From Oligoflexia bacterium (GTDB lineage: Bacteria > Bdellovibrionota_C > UBA2361 > JAFLCA01): DNA of 35,596 nucleotides. The number at the start of each line of letters is the position of its first letter. Position 1 is the first letter of the stretch. The notes below the pieces were generated by a model. That model was not told the origin of the DNA. It saw nothing but the letters and a program-made list of their open reading frames with translations, and ran no database searches. A program made the translations under genes and the position numbers. The stretch is from NCBI GenBank assembly GCA_019694465.1, contig JAIBBV010000042.1:1-35596 (forward strand). Direction: 5' to 3'. Shown here in pieces: positions 24,464-34,027 of this stretch.

Positions 24464-25750
24464 TTGGAATTTGAAGTTGCTAACTCGATCAGTTCAAAGC
24501 TCCTCACTGGGGATGCTAGGTTCATGTCCCTTAGCGCTGAGCTACGCGAGGAAATGCGACTGGTTAGTCTGGTGTTTCCGTTCAGAGTGAATAGCTATGT
24601 GCTTAAGGAGCTAATTAACTGGAACGATCCAACAGACGCGATTTATCGGATGGTGTTCCCGAGGCGAGAAATGCTTAGTCCCGCGCATTTTGAGCGTGTG
24701 TACAACGCTGAGCGCGCCAATGATGCCGTTTTACTTGCACAGACTGTCGCTGCTGTTCGGCGTGAGTTGAATCCCCATCCAGCTGGTCAAACTACTAAGA
24801 ATGTTCCGCGCTTGGCAGATGGAACCGCCCTGCCTGGCTTACAACATAAATATAAAGCGACTGTTTTAGTTTTCCCCCGACAGGGACAGACCTGTCATGC
24901 CTATTGCACTTTTTGCTTTCGTTGGCCCCAATTCGTGGGAGATACGCAGCTGCGCATAGAAACCAGCGACATCAATGGATTGATTGCCTATTTGCGGGAG
25001 CATCCAGAGGTTAGTGATGTATTGTTCACAGGTGGAGATCCCTTCGTGATGCCAAGCGCTGTCCTACGGAAATACGTAGATGCACTGCTTGCAGCAAAAT
25101 TGGATAATATTCGTAGCATTAGGTTTGGAACAAAAGCGTTGAGCTACTGGCCATTTAGATTCACTAGTGATGCGGATGCGAGCGATCTTAAGGAGATCCT
25201 CAAATCGATCATTGTTGCTGGCAAGCACCTGACCATAGTGGCACATTTTACGCATCCACATGAGCTGGGTCCAAGTGCCGTGAAACAAGCGATAAAGGTG
25301 TTGCAGGACTGCGGAGCCGTAATTAGGACACAAACTCCACTGCTGCGGGGAATCAACGATAGCGCGAATACATTGGCAAAGTTGTGGCAATCCCAGGTTT
25401 CTTTGGGCTGTATTCCATATTATCTGTTTGCGGCCAGAGACACAGGAGCGCAACATTTGTTCGGCGTTCCTTTGGCTGAATCGTGCTCTATTTTTCGGGA
25501 AGCTCTGTCTGCCTGCAGTGGACTTGTAGGCACCGTCCACGGACCAGTAATGTCAGCGGAGCCAGGAAAGATTGAGGTACTAGGAGCGCAAGAAATAGCG
25601 AACGAAAAGGTGTTTCAGTTGCGCTTCTTGCAAGCTCGACGAGCTGAATGGTGCGGGCGTCTATTCTCGGCTGCTTATGATGAAAAAGCACAGTGGATTT
25701 CTGATCTCAGGCCAGCATTTGGAGCCAGTCACTTTTTCTATGAGGCCTAG
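24464..25750 (+). CDS. KamA-family (lysine 2,3-aminomutase-like) radical SAM protein
   Basis: 428 residues from a TTG start supported by GGGGAG seven bases upstream. The radical SAM cluster motif CHAYCTFC (C144, C148, C151) has the CxxxCxxC spacing, and FTGGDPFV (188-195) is the family's GGDP SAM-binding motif. RTQTPLLRGIND is shared with KamA and EpmB. K369 in AEPGKIEVLG may be the PLP lysine that KamA uses. KamA converts lysine to beta-lysine; EpmB makes beta-lysine for EF-P. Without the usual zinc cysteines and with a different N-terminus, the substrate may not be lysine. It is the second gene of a pair with the wHTH-like protein. Confidence 0.85.
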   Translation: MEFEVANSISSKLLTGDARFMSLSAELREEMRLVSLVFPFRVNSYVLKELINWNDPTDAIYRMVFPRREMLSPAHFERVYNAERANDAVLLAQTVAAVRRELNPHPAGQTTKNVPRLADGTALPGLQHKYKATVLVFPRQGQTCHAYCTFCFRWPQFVGDTQLRIETSDINGLIAYLREHPEVSDVLFTGGDPFVMPSAVLRKYVDALLAAKLDNIRSIRFGTKALSYWPFRFTSDADASDLKEILKSIIVAGKHLTIVAHFTHPHELGPSAVKQAIKVLQDCGAVIRTQTPLLRGINDSANTLAKLWQSQVSLGCIPYYLFAARDTGAQHLFGVPLAESCSIFREALSACSGLVGTVHGPVMSAEPGKIEVLGAQEIANEKVFQLRFLQARRAEWCGRLFSAAYDEKAQWISDLRPAFGASHFFYEA

Positions 25751-25774
25751 ACAACCAGCGCTAAGGCTTTTTGT
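25744..25774 (+). terminator. Possible terminator after the KamA-like gene
   Basis: GCCTAG (25745-25750) can pair with CTAAGGC (25761-25767) with one bulged A, followed by TTTTTG. The stem is short and includes the stop codon. The 260 bases that follow hold no gene. Confidence 0.35.
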
Positions 25775-26031
25775 AACTGGCTCTATTGAAAAGCTCTAAA
25801 GCCACTCGTCAACATTCAAGCAAGCAGGGGGCCCTCAACGTAGTGCGGTATGACCGACAGCTTCGCAGTTAGCAAACATCAGAGAAATAAGACCCTCTAT
25901 TAGCGAACACATAGTGGAGTCGAAGATCGGCATTGAGTTAAGAGTGATTAACTGAGTGATGCGTATTACTTCGCTTCGAGAGAAGCAAAGTTTGCAATTC
26001 AATTGCTAAGAAAATTTGTGTGGAGATCTCT

Positions 26032-27120
26032 ATGTTAGCCGAGAAAGTTAGTAGTGGTGCGGACGCTAGCCAGTGGGCTGGGTTTACGGGTGGGCAGCGA
26101 CTTGGTTTAGGTAGCGCATTTTTGGCGGCTGTCCTTACGCTTGGGGGCTGTGATGAAGCAAAACAAAGCGCTGGGCCCAAGGAGCCCACTCCAGCCCATG
26201 CCAAGGCTGATAATGACAGGGTCTTTACTGTAAAGACACGCGAAGATCTAAAAGTAGCCGAGGAGTTAAGTCAATATTTTCATCGTAAGGCTGATTTTGT
26301 TCGCGTTGGGCATGAAATTACTGATGTTCTAGAAACTATTGTCGCCAGTGACAAAAAGGAACATGGCATTACTGGCTCTGGTTTAGCGGAGCATTATCAC
26401 AAAGTGCTAGAGCAAAAATTGATTAGCTTTGGTGTCGCCTACGAAGCAATGTTGGCCTCAGAGCACTACAAGAGTTGCAAAGAGAATGCAGCCTTTCAGG
26501 CCAACTTTGCTCCAATTTCAAAGTATGCTGACGCAGTAAAACGCACGTTGATAGATTTGCGCGATAGCTTCGACGATAAAGCCGTAGCGCAGAAATGGGA
26601 ACCGCGCGATCCATCTAATAGTCAGCACAGTACAATGGGACATAGGGCTCAGAAGCTTGTGGAGACAATTGAGCAGTTTGCGGCAATATCGGAAGCAAAT
26701 ATCGTCAAGTGGGCTGGAAAAGATGGTGCTAAACCGGGAGTGGTGCTGGCAATGGCCCCCGAAGTGAAGAAAGAAGCAGAAGGACGGGGCTGGTTTACCG
26801 CCTCGGCACTCAGCATGACACCAAGTCTCATGAACATCGGTGGAGTTGGTTTCTCCTTAGTTTCGATAAACCCGGATGCATTTGCATTGGCCTCCCCAAA
26901 CTTTAGTCTCTTGAGTGTTTCCACACCTGGTCTGGAGGGGATTGGAAATTGGCTTGCGCCGGTAGCGGCGGAGGAGGCGATTGAGTTTGGCTTGGCAGAA
27001 ATCGCCACTGATGCAGCAATTGGAGTCACTGGTGTTGGAGCTGCGGAGTCTGCCGCAGAAGTTTTAGGAGCAGCAGAGATTTTCGAAGAGCTTCTCGAAG
27101 GCTTACTATTTTTTCTGTAG
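26032..27120 (+). CDS. Predicted lipoprotein of unknown function
   Basis: 362 residues from the ATG at 26032, chosen because GGAG lies seven bases upstream; a GTG at 26020 is in frame but overlaps that site. A lipobox LTLGGC gives a lipidated Cys at about residue 40, after an unusually long N-region of about 25 residues. The middle part (60-230) is helical and charged. The last 110 residues are rich in Gly, Ala and Glu with long hydrophobic stretches and end in LLEGLLFFL. I do not recognise it. It is followed by the intergenic repeats and the Rhs gene, so it may belong to that surface locus. Asp follows the Cys, which in enterobacteria favours retention in the inner membrane. Confidence 0.65.
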   Translation: MLAEKVSSGADASQWAGFTGGQRLGLGSAFLAAVLTLGGCDEAKQSAGPKEPTPAHAKADNDRVFTVKTREDLKVAEELSQYFHRKADFVRVGHEITDVLETIVASDKKEHGITGSGLAEHYHKVLEQKLISFGVAYEAMLASEHYKSCKENAAFQANFAPISKYADAVKRTLIDLRDSFDDKAVAQKWEPRDPSNSQHSTMGHRAQKLVETIEQFAAISEANIVKWAGKDGAKPGVVLAMAPEVKKEAEGRGWFTASALSMTPSLMNIGGVGFSLVSINPDAFALASPNFSLLSVSTPGLEGIGNWLAPVAAEEAIEFGLAEIATDAAIGVTGVGAAESAAEVLGAAEIFEELLEGLLFFL

Positions 27121-27153
27121 GAACAATGCGCTTACCAGGTAAAGTATTATTAG

Positions 27154-27248
27154 TTGAGTTCGCAAGAGATAGAGGACCACTTCACTTGCGAACTCAAATT
27201 ATTGTGGCGTATTTGCTGTGTTGCGGTAAAAAGTTCGCTAAAGTTCGC
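27154..27248. promoter_or_regulatory. GTTCGC-based inverted and direct repeats, probable operator
   Basis: TTGAGTTCGCAAG (27154-27166) and its exact inverse (27185-27197) form a perfect 13-bp inverted repeat with an 18-base spacer. Two direct copies of AAAGTTCGC follow at 27230-27238 and 27240-27248, ten bases apart, one helical turn. All four share GTTCGC. The cluster lies 250-350 bp upstream of the Rhs gene. This arrangement fits cooperative binding by a dimeric regulator. The repeats are seen; the regulator is unknown. Confidence 0.6.
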
Positions 27249-27466
27249 AAATAATCAATATTTACATTCTCGATCTGTGCTAAGTTACTCGAGGTTGGTT
27301 TGGTTCCCCCTAAATGAGTGTGAAATTAGAAACGTGAATTTGTGCGTGTCGTCGATTATTGCCAGTTGAGCACATATGCACATGATGCTGTGTGGTCAGA
27401 CAGTAAGCAAAAAGTGAAGTGCATTATTTCAAATCGGTTTCAGGCCTCACTCGAAAGATAAATTTG

Positions 27467-27486
27467 GGGTCCCATGGTGGGAGCCC
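27467..27486 (+). promoter_or_regulatory. Hairpin just upstream of the Rhs start
   Basis: GGG and TCCCA (27467-27474) pair with TGGGA and CCC (27478-27486) around a TGG loop with one bulged G. It ends 15 nt before the start codon, so it could limit ribosome access. Confidence 0.35.
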
Positions 27487-27501
27487 TAGGTATAGCAGGT
27501 A

Positions 27502-30500
27502 ATGTCTATGCGTGATGCGTGTTGGGGCCTTCGGCTCCTAATTTCAGTTCTGAGTTTACAAGTTAGCCTTTTTGGGAACATCTCATCACTTGAGGCGCAG
27601 ACGTCGCCTGGTTCAATCGCGGGTGATTTCAGCGTTACCAAAGATGGAAATGCAAGTTATGAAATATCGCTAGTCGTTCCGCCTGGCACTGCTGGAATGG
27701 TTCCAAATTTAACCCTTAATTACGATAGCGGAAGCACCACGGCGGGTCTTTTAGGCATTGGCTGGAGCTTGGGTGGCTTGTCGGCCATCTCGCGCTGCCC
27801 ATCTAATCTGCAACAAGATGGAATTGTACGCGGGGTCAAATTTGATAGCGTCGATCGCTTTTGTCTGGATGGACAAAAGCTAATACTTGTAAGCGGAACC
27901 TACGGGGCAGATCTATCAGAATATCGCACGGCCTCTGAGACGTTCTCGCGAGTAATCTTGCACGCAGCAGGCAGTAGCGCCCCTGACTATTTCACGGTCG
28001 AATCAAAGAGTGGATTAATCTACGAATATGGCCGAGTTGAAAACTCTAAATTACGAGGTCACTATACCGACATCCTTTCTTGGAACGTAAACAAGGTAAG
28101 CGATCGGAATGGAAATTTCTATACGGTTTCGTATTGGCAAGATGTGCAAAATGGCTTCAGTTTGCCGCAGTACATCGATTACACAGGGAACTCATCCGTT
28201 GGATTGACTCCCTACAATCGCGTTGCAATCACATATGAGAGCCGTTCACTTGCCAAGACCCAGTACATTTGGGCAAATAAGTTCAAAACTACCCAACGTA
28301 TTAGTCAGATATCAATGTACAGTGGTAGTGCTCTGGCATGGTCTTACAATATGACTTATCAGCTAAACGATATCGTTAAGCTGGATTACATTTCTTCAAT
28401 ACAGGAGTGTGATCGAAGTGGAGTTTGCTTGCCAGCCACTACCTTTCAGTGGGGGGAGCAGCCAGCAGATTGGAAAATATTTGTGGCGCACGATGACTTT
28501 TTCAATTTGTCTCCAGCGCAAGGCTTCTCAACAAATTATTCCTATCCCATATTTGTGACCGACACTAATGCGGATGGAAGAACTGATTTAGTTAGGGTGG
28601 GGTTGAATCAAACCTATAATTGTCTCGCCACCAGTGCCCATAACTACTCCTCTTGCGAGGCGCTAACTGAGTACTCCCAGAGCAGTTATAATGAGACTAA
28701 CAGCAAGCCGATGGTTACCGGAGATTGGAACGCGGATGGCCGAACCGATTTGGCTCGTTCTGATGGCTACAAGATTGTAGTCAGAGCATCCACGGCTAAT
28801 GCGACTGGCACCTACAATAGCCTACCAGACTTATTTGATCTGACCAGTGCGCAGGGCTTTAACGACCAACAGCGTGACCCATTGTTTGCAGGAGACTGGA
28901 ACGGAGATGGTAGGACTGACCTTGCTCGAGGGCATCTGGCGACTTCTACTCAGACACTGACCATTTACTTTGATTTTGCTAACGGCAACGGCTTCAACAT
29001 CAATTCGATCCAACCAGTAGTAATTAACGACCCAACAAACTATTACCCATACATTTTCACCGGTGATTGGAATGGCGATGGGTTATCTGATTTTGCAGTG
29101 GCATGGGAGGATCGTTGGACTAGTCAGGAGGTTATCAGCTTCTATGTATCACGCGGCACTGAAGTTGTGTTGCTATACGACCTACCAGTGCCAGCTACTG
29201 GAGGATCACATTGGTCTACCAGTCGCTATCCAATTCATGTGGGGGACTGGAATGGCGATGGGCTAACCGATTTCGGACTGACAAACGATTATAGTGTTGA
29301 CCTATACTTGTCGACTGGGCGTGGAGCAGTCCTGCATCAGACTATTAATGAGTTTGGGTATCAGCAACTTGGGGCCCAGGATAACTATCCAATATTCTCA
29401 GCTGACTTTAACGGAGATGGAGTATCCGACTTTGGACGCGTCAATCAAACGTATACTAAGTACTATGTATCGGATGGCTCGAGTGGATTTATCGCTCACC
29501 CCCTGCACGATGATTTAAGTCCGCAGCATGGTTATAGCAATGAAAACAACTCACCATTTATTGTCGCTGATTTGGATGGTGATGGCATATCCGATATTGG
29601 TCGAGTAGCTGGAGACAAGGTTTTCATTCAGATCCATAACTCGCACAACAGTACGCGTATCGCTACTATTACCAACGGTTTCGGTGCCCAAATTCATATC
29701 AACTACGCGCTGTTGACCGATAGTAGCGTGTACACTAAGTCGACAGATGCGGTTTATCCAGTAATGGATCTGCAGCCCGCTACTAGGGTGGTCTCATCGA
29801 CCAGTATGAGTGATGGGCTAGGTGGTTTATCCACTCACACCTTCCATTATCAGGGTTTGAAGTATAACCACCAACGTCGGGAATCTCTTGGATTCAGTGT
29901 CGTTTCAGAAACTGATGATGAAACTGGAATTGTTACGACCACATACTATCGGCAAGACGCTCCCTTTATTGGTTCGCCTTACCGCACTGAGCAGCGCCTA
30001 TCAACCAATATATTAGTGTCATCTAAAGATATTGTTTGGACCTCGCTATCCTTTAATTCTGGAAGCACTCTATTCGGTTACCCTCAACAAACTGTTGATA
30101 ATACGTATGAGCTAGATGGAGCCTTTGTTAAGGCCGTAAGCACAACACTTACATACGATAGCTGGGGCAGTCCAACACAGACTCTTGTAAGCCGTAGTGA
30201 TGGCTCCACAGAGATAACAGATAATACTTACTCGCATGATCCTAGCACTTGGCTGCTTGGAAAACTGACTCAAAGCATAGTAACTAAAACTGCGCGCACA
30301 GGATCCACAGCTGCGCCGCAGTCGCGCAAGGTTAATTTCAATTACAACAATGTTACAGGAAATGTTACTGCGGAAATATATGAACAGGGCGACTCTCAAT
30401 TTGAGTACACCAAGAGCCATACCTACGACGTGTTTGGCAATGTAATCAGTACTACTTTGTCAGGATCAGACTTTGTCAGCCGCACCGAATCCCGCATTTT

Positions 30501-33500
30501 CGATGCGCTTGGTCAGTTTGCTGTGCAAAGTATTAATCCGCTGGGGCAGAGCGAATCCCGCACTTACGATGCTTTCTCAGGAGTCGTGCTTAGTCTGACT
30601 GGCCCTAACGGGCTTACTACCAGCTGGAGTTACGATGGGTTCGGACGAGTTCTGGGAGAACTGCGAGCTGATGGCACATCGACTAGTACTGTTTATGCGC
30701 TACCCGCAGCCGGTGCATATGCGAACGCAGCATACGTCATAACCAAAACAGTTTCTGGTAGTGCACCAGCAACTACCTACTACGACGTTTTGGGCAGGGA
30801 GATAATGTCAGCTCATCTTGGCTTCGATGGGCGAGAGATTAGGGTCGAAAAAGTGTATGACAGCCGCGGGCAGCTCACAAATGCTACTGAGCCATACTTT
30901 GTGGGTGATCCAATATTATGGAGCACCTTTGAGTATGATGACTTAAATAGACTGACGCGCGAGGTACGCCCAGGGAATGTGCAGACGCTTAAATCATACG
31001 CTGGCTTGAGCTCCACAACTACTAATGCGCTTGCGCAGACAACAACTCAAATGGTCGACGCGCAGGGATATGTAGTTTCTGTTACTGATAGTGGCGGAAA
31101 TATCATCCAATTTGATCGTGACAGTTACGGCAACAACATCCAAATACAGGACGCCGCCGGAAACGTTACAAGCCTGGAGTATGACAAAGCAGGACGTAAA
31201 ACCAAAATCACTGACCCTGATACCGGAGTCAGCCGCTACACATTCAATAAACTGGGCGAAACACTTACTGAGACCAACGCCTTGGGTAGTGTTGCCTCGT
31301 ATGCCTATGACCGCCTTGGAAGATTGGTGCTACGCACGACAGCTGATGGGACAGATACTTGGACTTACGATACAGCGGCACATGGTATTGGGAAGTTAGC
31401 TCAAATTGCCAAGTCAAACGGCTACTGGGAGCAGTATGCCTACGATTCTTATAGCCGGCTGATTGGTACGCTTACGCACGTACATGGCAATCAGTATCTT
31501 TTCAGCCAAACGTATGACCAGTACTCGCGCGTAGCTACTTTAAAGTATCCGAGTGGCTTTGCAATCCGAAATCAGTTCAACAATCTTGGATATCTGAGTG
31601 CTATTCAAAATGATTCAAGCGGTGCGCGGATTTGGGAAGTTACAGGGCGTACAGCTAGAAATCAGCTAGCCACAGCCTTGTATGGAAATGGTTTAACGGC
31701 TCAGGCTAATTACGACGCGAACAATGGAATGCTAGTCAGAGTTCGCGCGGGCAATATACAGGATTTAGGTTTTAGCTTTGATGCGATCGGCAATTTGGTG
31801 CAGCGACAAGATAAGCGCATGGGGCTAACAGAGATATTTGCCTATGATAATTTGAATCGATTGGTGCAGTCCCAAGTTATTGGAGAAGTTCCAGTTTCGC
31901 TTAGTTACGATTCGTTGGGGAATATTGTTTCGAAAACTGATGTTGGAACGTATTTGTATGGTACTTCTGGAGCCGGTCCGCATGCCGTTACTCAAATCAC
32001 CGGGGCCATGACGAATAGCTATACCTATGATGCAACCGGTAATCGGCTCACAAGCCGCAGTGGCAGAATTGCTTATTCCGCTACTGGCAAGGTCGTATCA
32101 ATACGGGATGGCAATAATGAAGTTCAGTTTGATCTGGATGTCTCCGACCAGCGCGTGGAGGAGCGATCCTATGCAAATGGCAGCCTCCTGGAGACGAAAG
32201 TACTGATCGGGGGCGGTCTGTACGAAAGAATAGTCGGCGGAACTGCAGAAACTCGGGTGCACTACATCAAGTCGCAGGATGGCTATGTTGCAGTATATAA
32301 GGAGAGCCACACCAAGGGAACAGTGAGCAGTCCGGCTGGGAGACCTACACGTACAGCCGTAATGCAATTTTTGCATCTGGACCACCTTGGATCTATTCAG
32401 ACCATATCGGATGCCCGGCAGAATATTGTTGAAGTATTAAGCTTTGACGCCTGGGGACAACGACGAGATCCTTTAACATGGAGAGCTGCAGCGGTTACCT
32501 CAAAGCTTGATCGAGGCTTTACTGGGCATGAACACTTGGATTCGGTAGCGCTAATTCACATGAATGGACGCGTGTACGATCCCGTGATCGGCCGATTCAC
32601 GAGTGCAGATCCAATCGTGCAGGACCCAACAGATTTACAGAGTTATAACCGTTATGCCTATGTGCGTAACAATCCTGCCTCTCTAACCGATCCAACCGGC
32701 TATTCATGGTTCAAGAAGCTAAAGCAATTTGTGAAAATTGCGCTGCCGCTTGTTGTCATGCTTGCCACTGGTACCTGGGCAGTTGGAGCTGCTACATCGT
32801 TTCTGAGTCAATCATTTTTGGCCTGCATGGTGTGGGGCAATACTGCAATTACTGGTTTGAGTGGTGCGTTTGCTGGCTTTGTCTCAACTGCCTCTGCCGC
32901 ATTGGTGAGTGGAGCAGGACCAGGAGAAAGCCTGCGCAGTGGTGCTAAAGCGGCACCTTTTGCAGCACTCAGCGCAATGGCCTCTTTTCAAATCGGGGAA
33001 GAATTTGGGCATAATACAACGAGTCTCTCCAAGGCGCTGGCGCATGGAGCCGCAGGCGGTGCAGTCTCTGCAATGCAGGGTCAAAGAGTCCAGTCAGGGT
33101 TCCTGTCAGCTTTTGTTGGTAGCTTAACTGAAGGACAGGGGCCGACACTGAGCTTGCTGTCTGGTGGTACTGTTTCAGCTTTGAGCGGAGGTAAGTTCAG
33201 GGACGGAGTAATGCGGGCGGGAATTGTGTATTTATACAATACCGAGGCCGGTGGGTTAAAGCCTTTGCCGAAAGAAGGGGCGCACCTGCGCTCTGCAAAT
33301 CGGATGGGCATTTATGCGCCAACAGATGAGGAATTTGCGATTGGAGAAAAGGTCGCTTTGGATCTAGTAGTAACCGGTTACAAGGTATCGACTTTGGTTG
33401 TTAATGAGGTGTCTGCTGCTACTCATATGGCTGGTGTCGCAATTCCCCAACTTGATGCACTTTCTCTTTCCATGAGCTTGGGCCTACTGGCAGTGGACCC

Positions 33501-33690
33501 ATCATGGAGTGGTTTAGAATCACTGGTGGCGGATCGCTGGCTTGGCAGAAAGATTGAGAAGTTTGGACAGCTCTCTGCTATGCCCAAGCGATTTGTGACA
33601 GGCATAGATGGATACAAGAGCATGATTCTCAGCATCCCTGATATCGTTGAAATCGGAAAAGGAAAGGAACCTGAGAGTGATAAGAGGTAG
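27502..33690 (+). CDS. SpvB/VCBS/Rhs-repeat surface protein with C-terminal putative effector
   Basis: 2062 residues. A Sec signal peptide (1-32, cleaved near EAQ) leads into an SpvB-like domain (SPGSIAGDFSVTKDGNASYE, then LGIGWSLGGLSAISRCP). Seven FG-GAP/VCBS repeats with DxNxDGxxD calcium loops start at about 354, 407, 464, 521, 581, 634 and 689. Rhs/YD repeats follow to about 1560, then the Rhs core (DHLGSI, RGFTGHEH, MNGRVYDPVIGRFTSADP at 1687-1704, NRYAYVRNNP), ending near 1733. Residues 1735-2062 are hydrophobic then variable and unrecognised. It resembles TcB/TcC and polymorphic-toxin Rhs proteins. Two ATGs (27502, 27508) compete; AGG sits at a better distance from the second. An exported shell that protects a C-terminal toxin or adhesin is the usual role. 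Confidence 0.88.
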   Translation: MSMRDACWGLRLLISVLSLQVSLFGNISSLEAQTSPGSIAGDFSVTKDGNASYEISLVVPPGTAGMVPNLTLNYDSGSTTAGLLGIGWSLGGLSAISRCPSNLQQDGIVRGVKFDSVDRFCLDGQKLILVSGTYGADLSEYRTASETFSRVILHAAGSSAPDYFTVESKSGLIYEYGRVENSKLRGHYTDILSWNVNKVSDRNGNFYTVSYWQDVQNGFSLPQYIDYTGNSSVGLTPYNRVAITYESRSLAKTQYIWANKFKTTQRISQISMYSGSALAWSYNMTYQLNDIVKLDYISSIQECDRSGVCLPATTFQWGEQPADWKIFVAHDDFFNLSPAQGFSTNYSYPIFVTDTNADGRTDLVRVGLNQTYNCLATSAHNYSSCEALTEYSQSSYNETNSKPMVTGDWNADGRTDLARSDGYKIVVRASTANATGTYNSLPDLFDLTSAQGFNDQQRDPLFAGDWNGDGRTDLARGHLATSTQTLTIYFDFANGNGFNINSIQPVVINDPTNYYPYIFTGDWNGDGLSDFAVAWEDRWTSQEVISFYVSRGTEVVLLYDLPVPATGGSHWSTSRYPIHVGDWNGDGLTDFGLTNDYSVDLYLSTGRGAVLHQTINEFGYQQLGAQDNYPIFSADFNGDGVSDFGRVNQTYTKYYVSDGSSGFIAHPLHDDLSPQHGYSNENNSPFIVADLDGDGISDIGRVAGDKVFIQIHNSHNSTRIATITNGFGAQIHINYALLTDSSVYTKSTDAVYPVMDLQPATRVVSSTSMSDGLGGLSTHTFHYQGLKYNHQRRESLGFSVVSETDDETGIVTTTYYRQDAPFIGSPYRTEQRLSTNILVSSKDIVWTSLSFNSGSTLFGYPQQTVDNTYELDGAFVKAVSTTLTYDSWGSPTQTLVSRSDGSTEITDNTYSHDPSTWLLGKLTQSIVTKTARTGSTAAPQSRKVNFNYNNVTGNVTAEIYEQGDSQFEYTKSHTYDVFGNVISTTLSGSDFVSRTESRIFDALGQFAVQSINPLGQSESRTYDAFSGVVLSLTGPNGLTTSWSYDGFGRVLGELRADGTSTSTVYALPAAGAYANAAYVITKTVSGSAPATTYYDVLGREIMSAHLGFDGREIRVEKVYDSRGQLTNATEPYFVGDPILWSTFEYDDLNRLTREVRPGNVQTLKSYAGLSSTTTNALAQTTTQMVDAQGYVVSVTDSGGNIIQFDRDSYGNNIQIQDAAGNVTSLEYDKAGRKTKITDPDTGVSRYTFNKLGETLTETNALGSVASYAYDRLGRLVLRTTADGTDTWTYDTAAHGIGKLAQIAKSNGYWEQYAYDSYSRLIGTLTHVHGNQYLFSQTYDQYSRVATLKYPSGFAIRNQFNNLGYLSAIQNDSSGARIWEVTGRTARNQLATALYGNGLTAQANYDANNGMLVRVRAGNIQDLGFSFDAIGNLVQRQDKRMGLTEIFAYDNLNRLVQSQVIGEVPVSLSYDSLGNIVSKTDVGTYLYGTSGAGPHAVTQITGAMTNSYTYDATGNRLTSRSGRIAYSATGKVVSIRDGNNEVQFDLDVSDQRVEERSYANGSLLETKVLIGGGLYERIVGGTAETRVHYIKSQDGYVAVYKESHTKGTVSSPAGRPTRTAVMQFLHLDHLGSIQTISDARQNIVEVLSFDAWGQRRDPLTWRAAAVTSKLDRGFTGHEHLDSVALIHMNGRVYDPVIGRFTSADPIVQDPTDLQSYNRYAYVRNNPASLTDPTGYSWFKKLKQFVKIALPLVVMLATGTWAVGAATSFLSQSFLACMVWGNTAITGLSGAFAGFVSTASAALVSGAGPGESLRSGAKAAPFAALSAMASFQIGEEFGHNTTSLSKALAHGAAGGAVSAMQGQRVQSGFLSAFVGSLTEGQGPTLSLLSGGTVSALSGGKFRDGVMRAGIVYLYNTEAGGLKPLPKEGAHLRSANRMGIYAPTDEEFAIGEKVALDLVVTGYKVSTLVVNEVSAATHMAGVAIPQLDALSLSMSLGLLAVDPSWSGLESLVADRWLGRKIEKFGQLSAMPKRFVTGIDGYKSMILSIPDIVEIGKGKEPESDKR

Positions 33691-34027
33691 CTTGGTTAGT
33701 TTACCGCCCAGGCAAGCTCTACTTATTACGCTTAGGCCTCGCTTAGCCGGACAAATGTCCCGAATATAGGTATTCTTTATATTTCAAGCCGGTGTTTAAC
33801 ATTGGCCTTGTTGAAATCGACTTCCAACGCGTTTGAAGCCGATCTAAAGCTCCAAGATTGCGCCCCTACAAAAGCTAACTCTGAAAAGAAAGATTTGGGC
33901 CGAGCTTCTTTGTCTGGCGGTGCCTATCTTTGGCGAGGCAGATTAGGAGGGCTTAGAGCTAAAACTAGAAAACGCAGTGGGGCACTGCTTAGACATTTGT
34001 GCACCACTACGTATTTCAAAATTTCGT
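33691..34027. other. Gene-free stretch after the Rhs gene
   Basis: No gene I can support. AGCTTG at 33688 and CAAGCT at about 33714 form a short inverted repeat just after the Rhs stop, without a T-run. An open frame on the plus strand at 33802-34092 overlaps the opposite-strand gene and lacks a ribosome-binding site. In other Rhs loci this is where a small immunity gene would sit. Confidence 0.45.
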
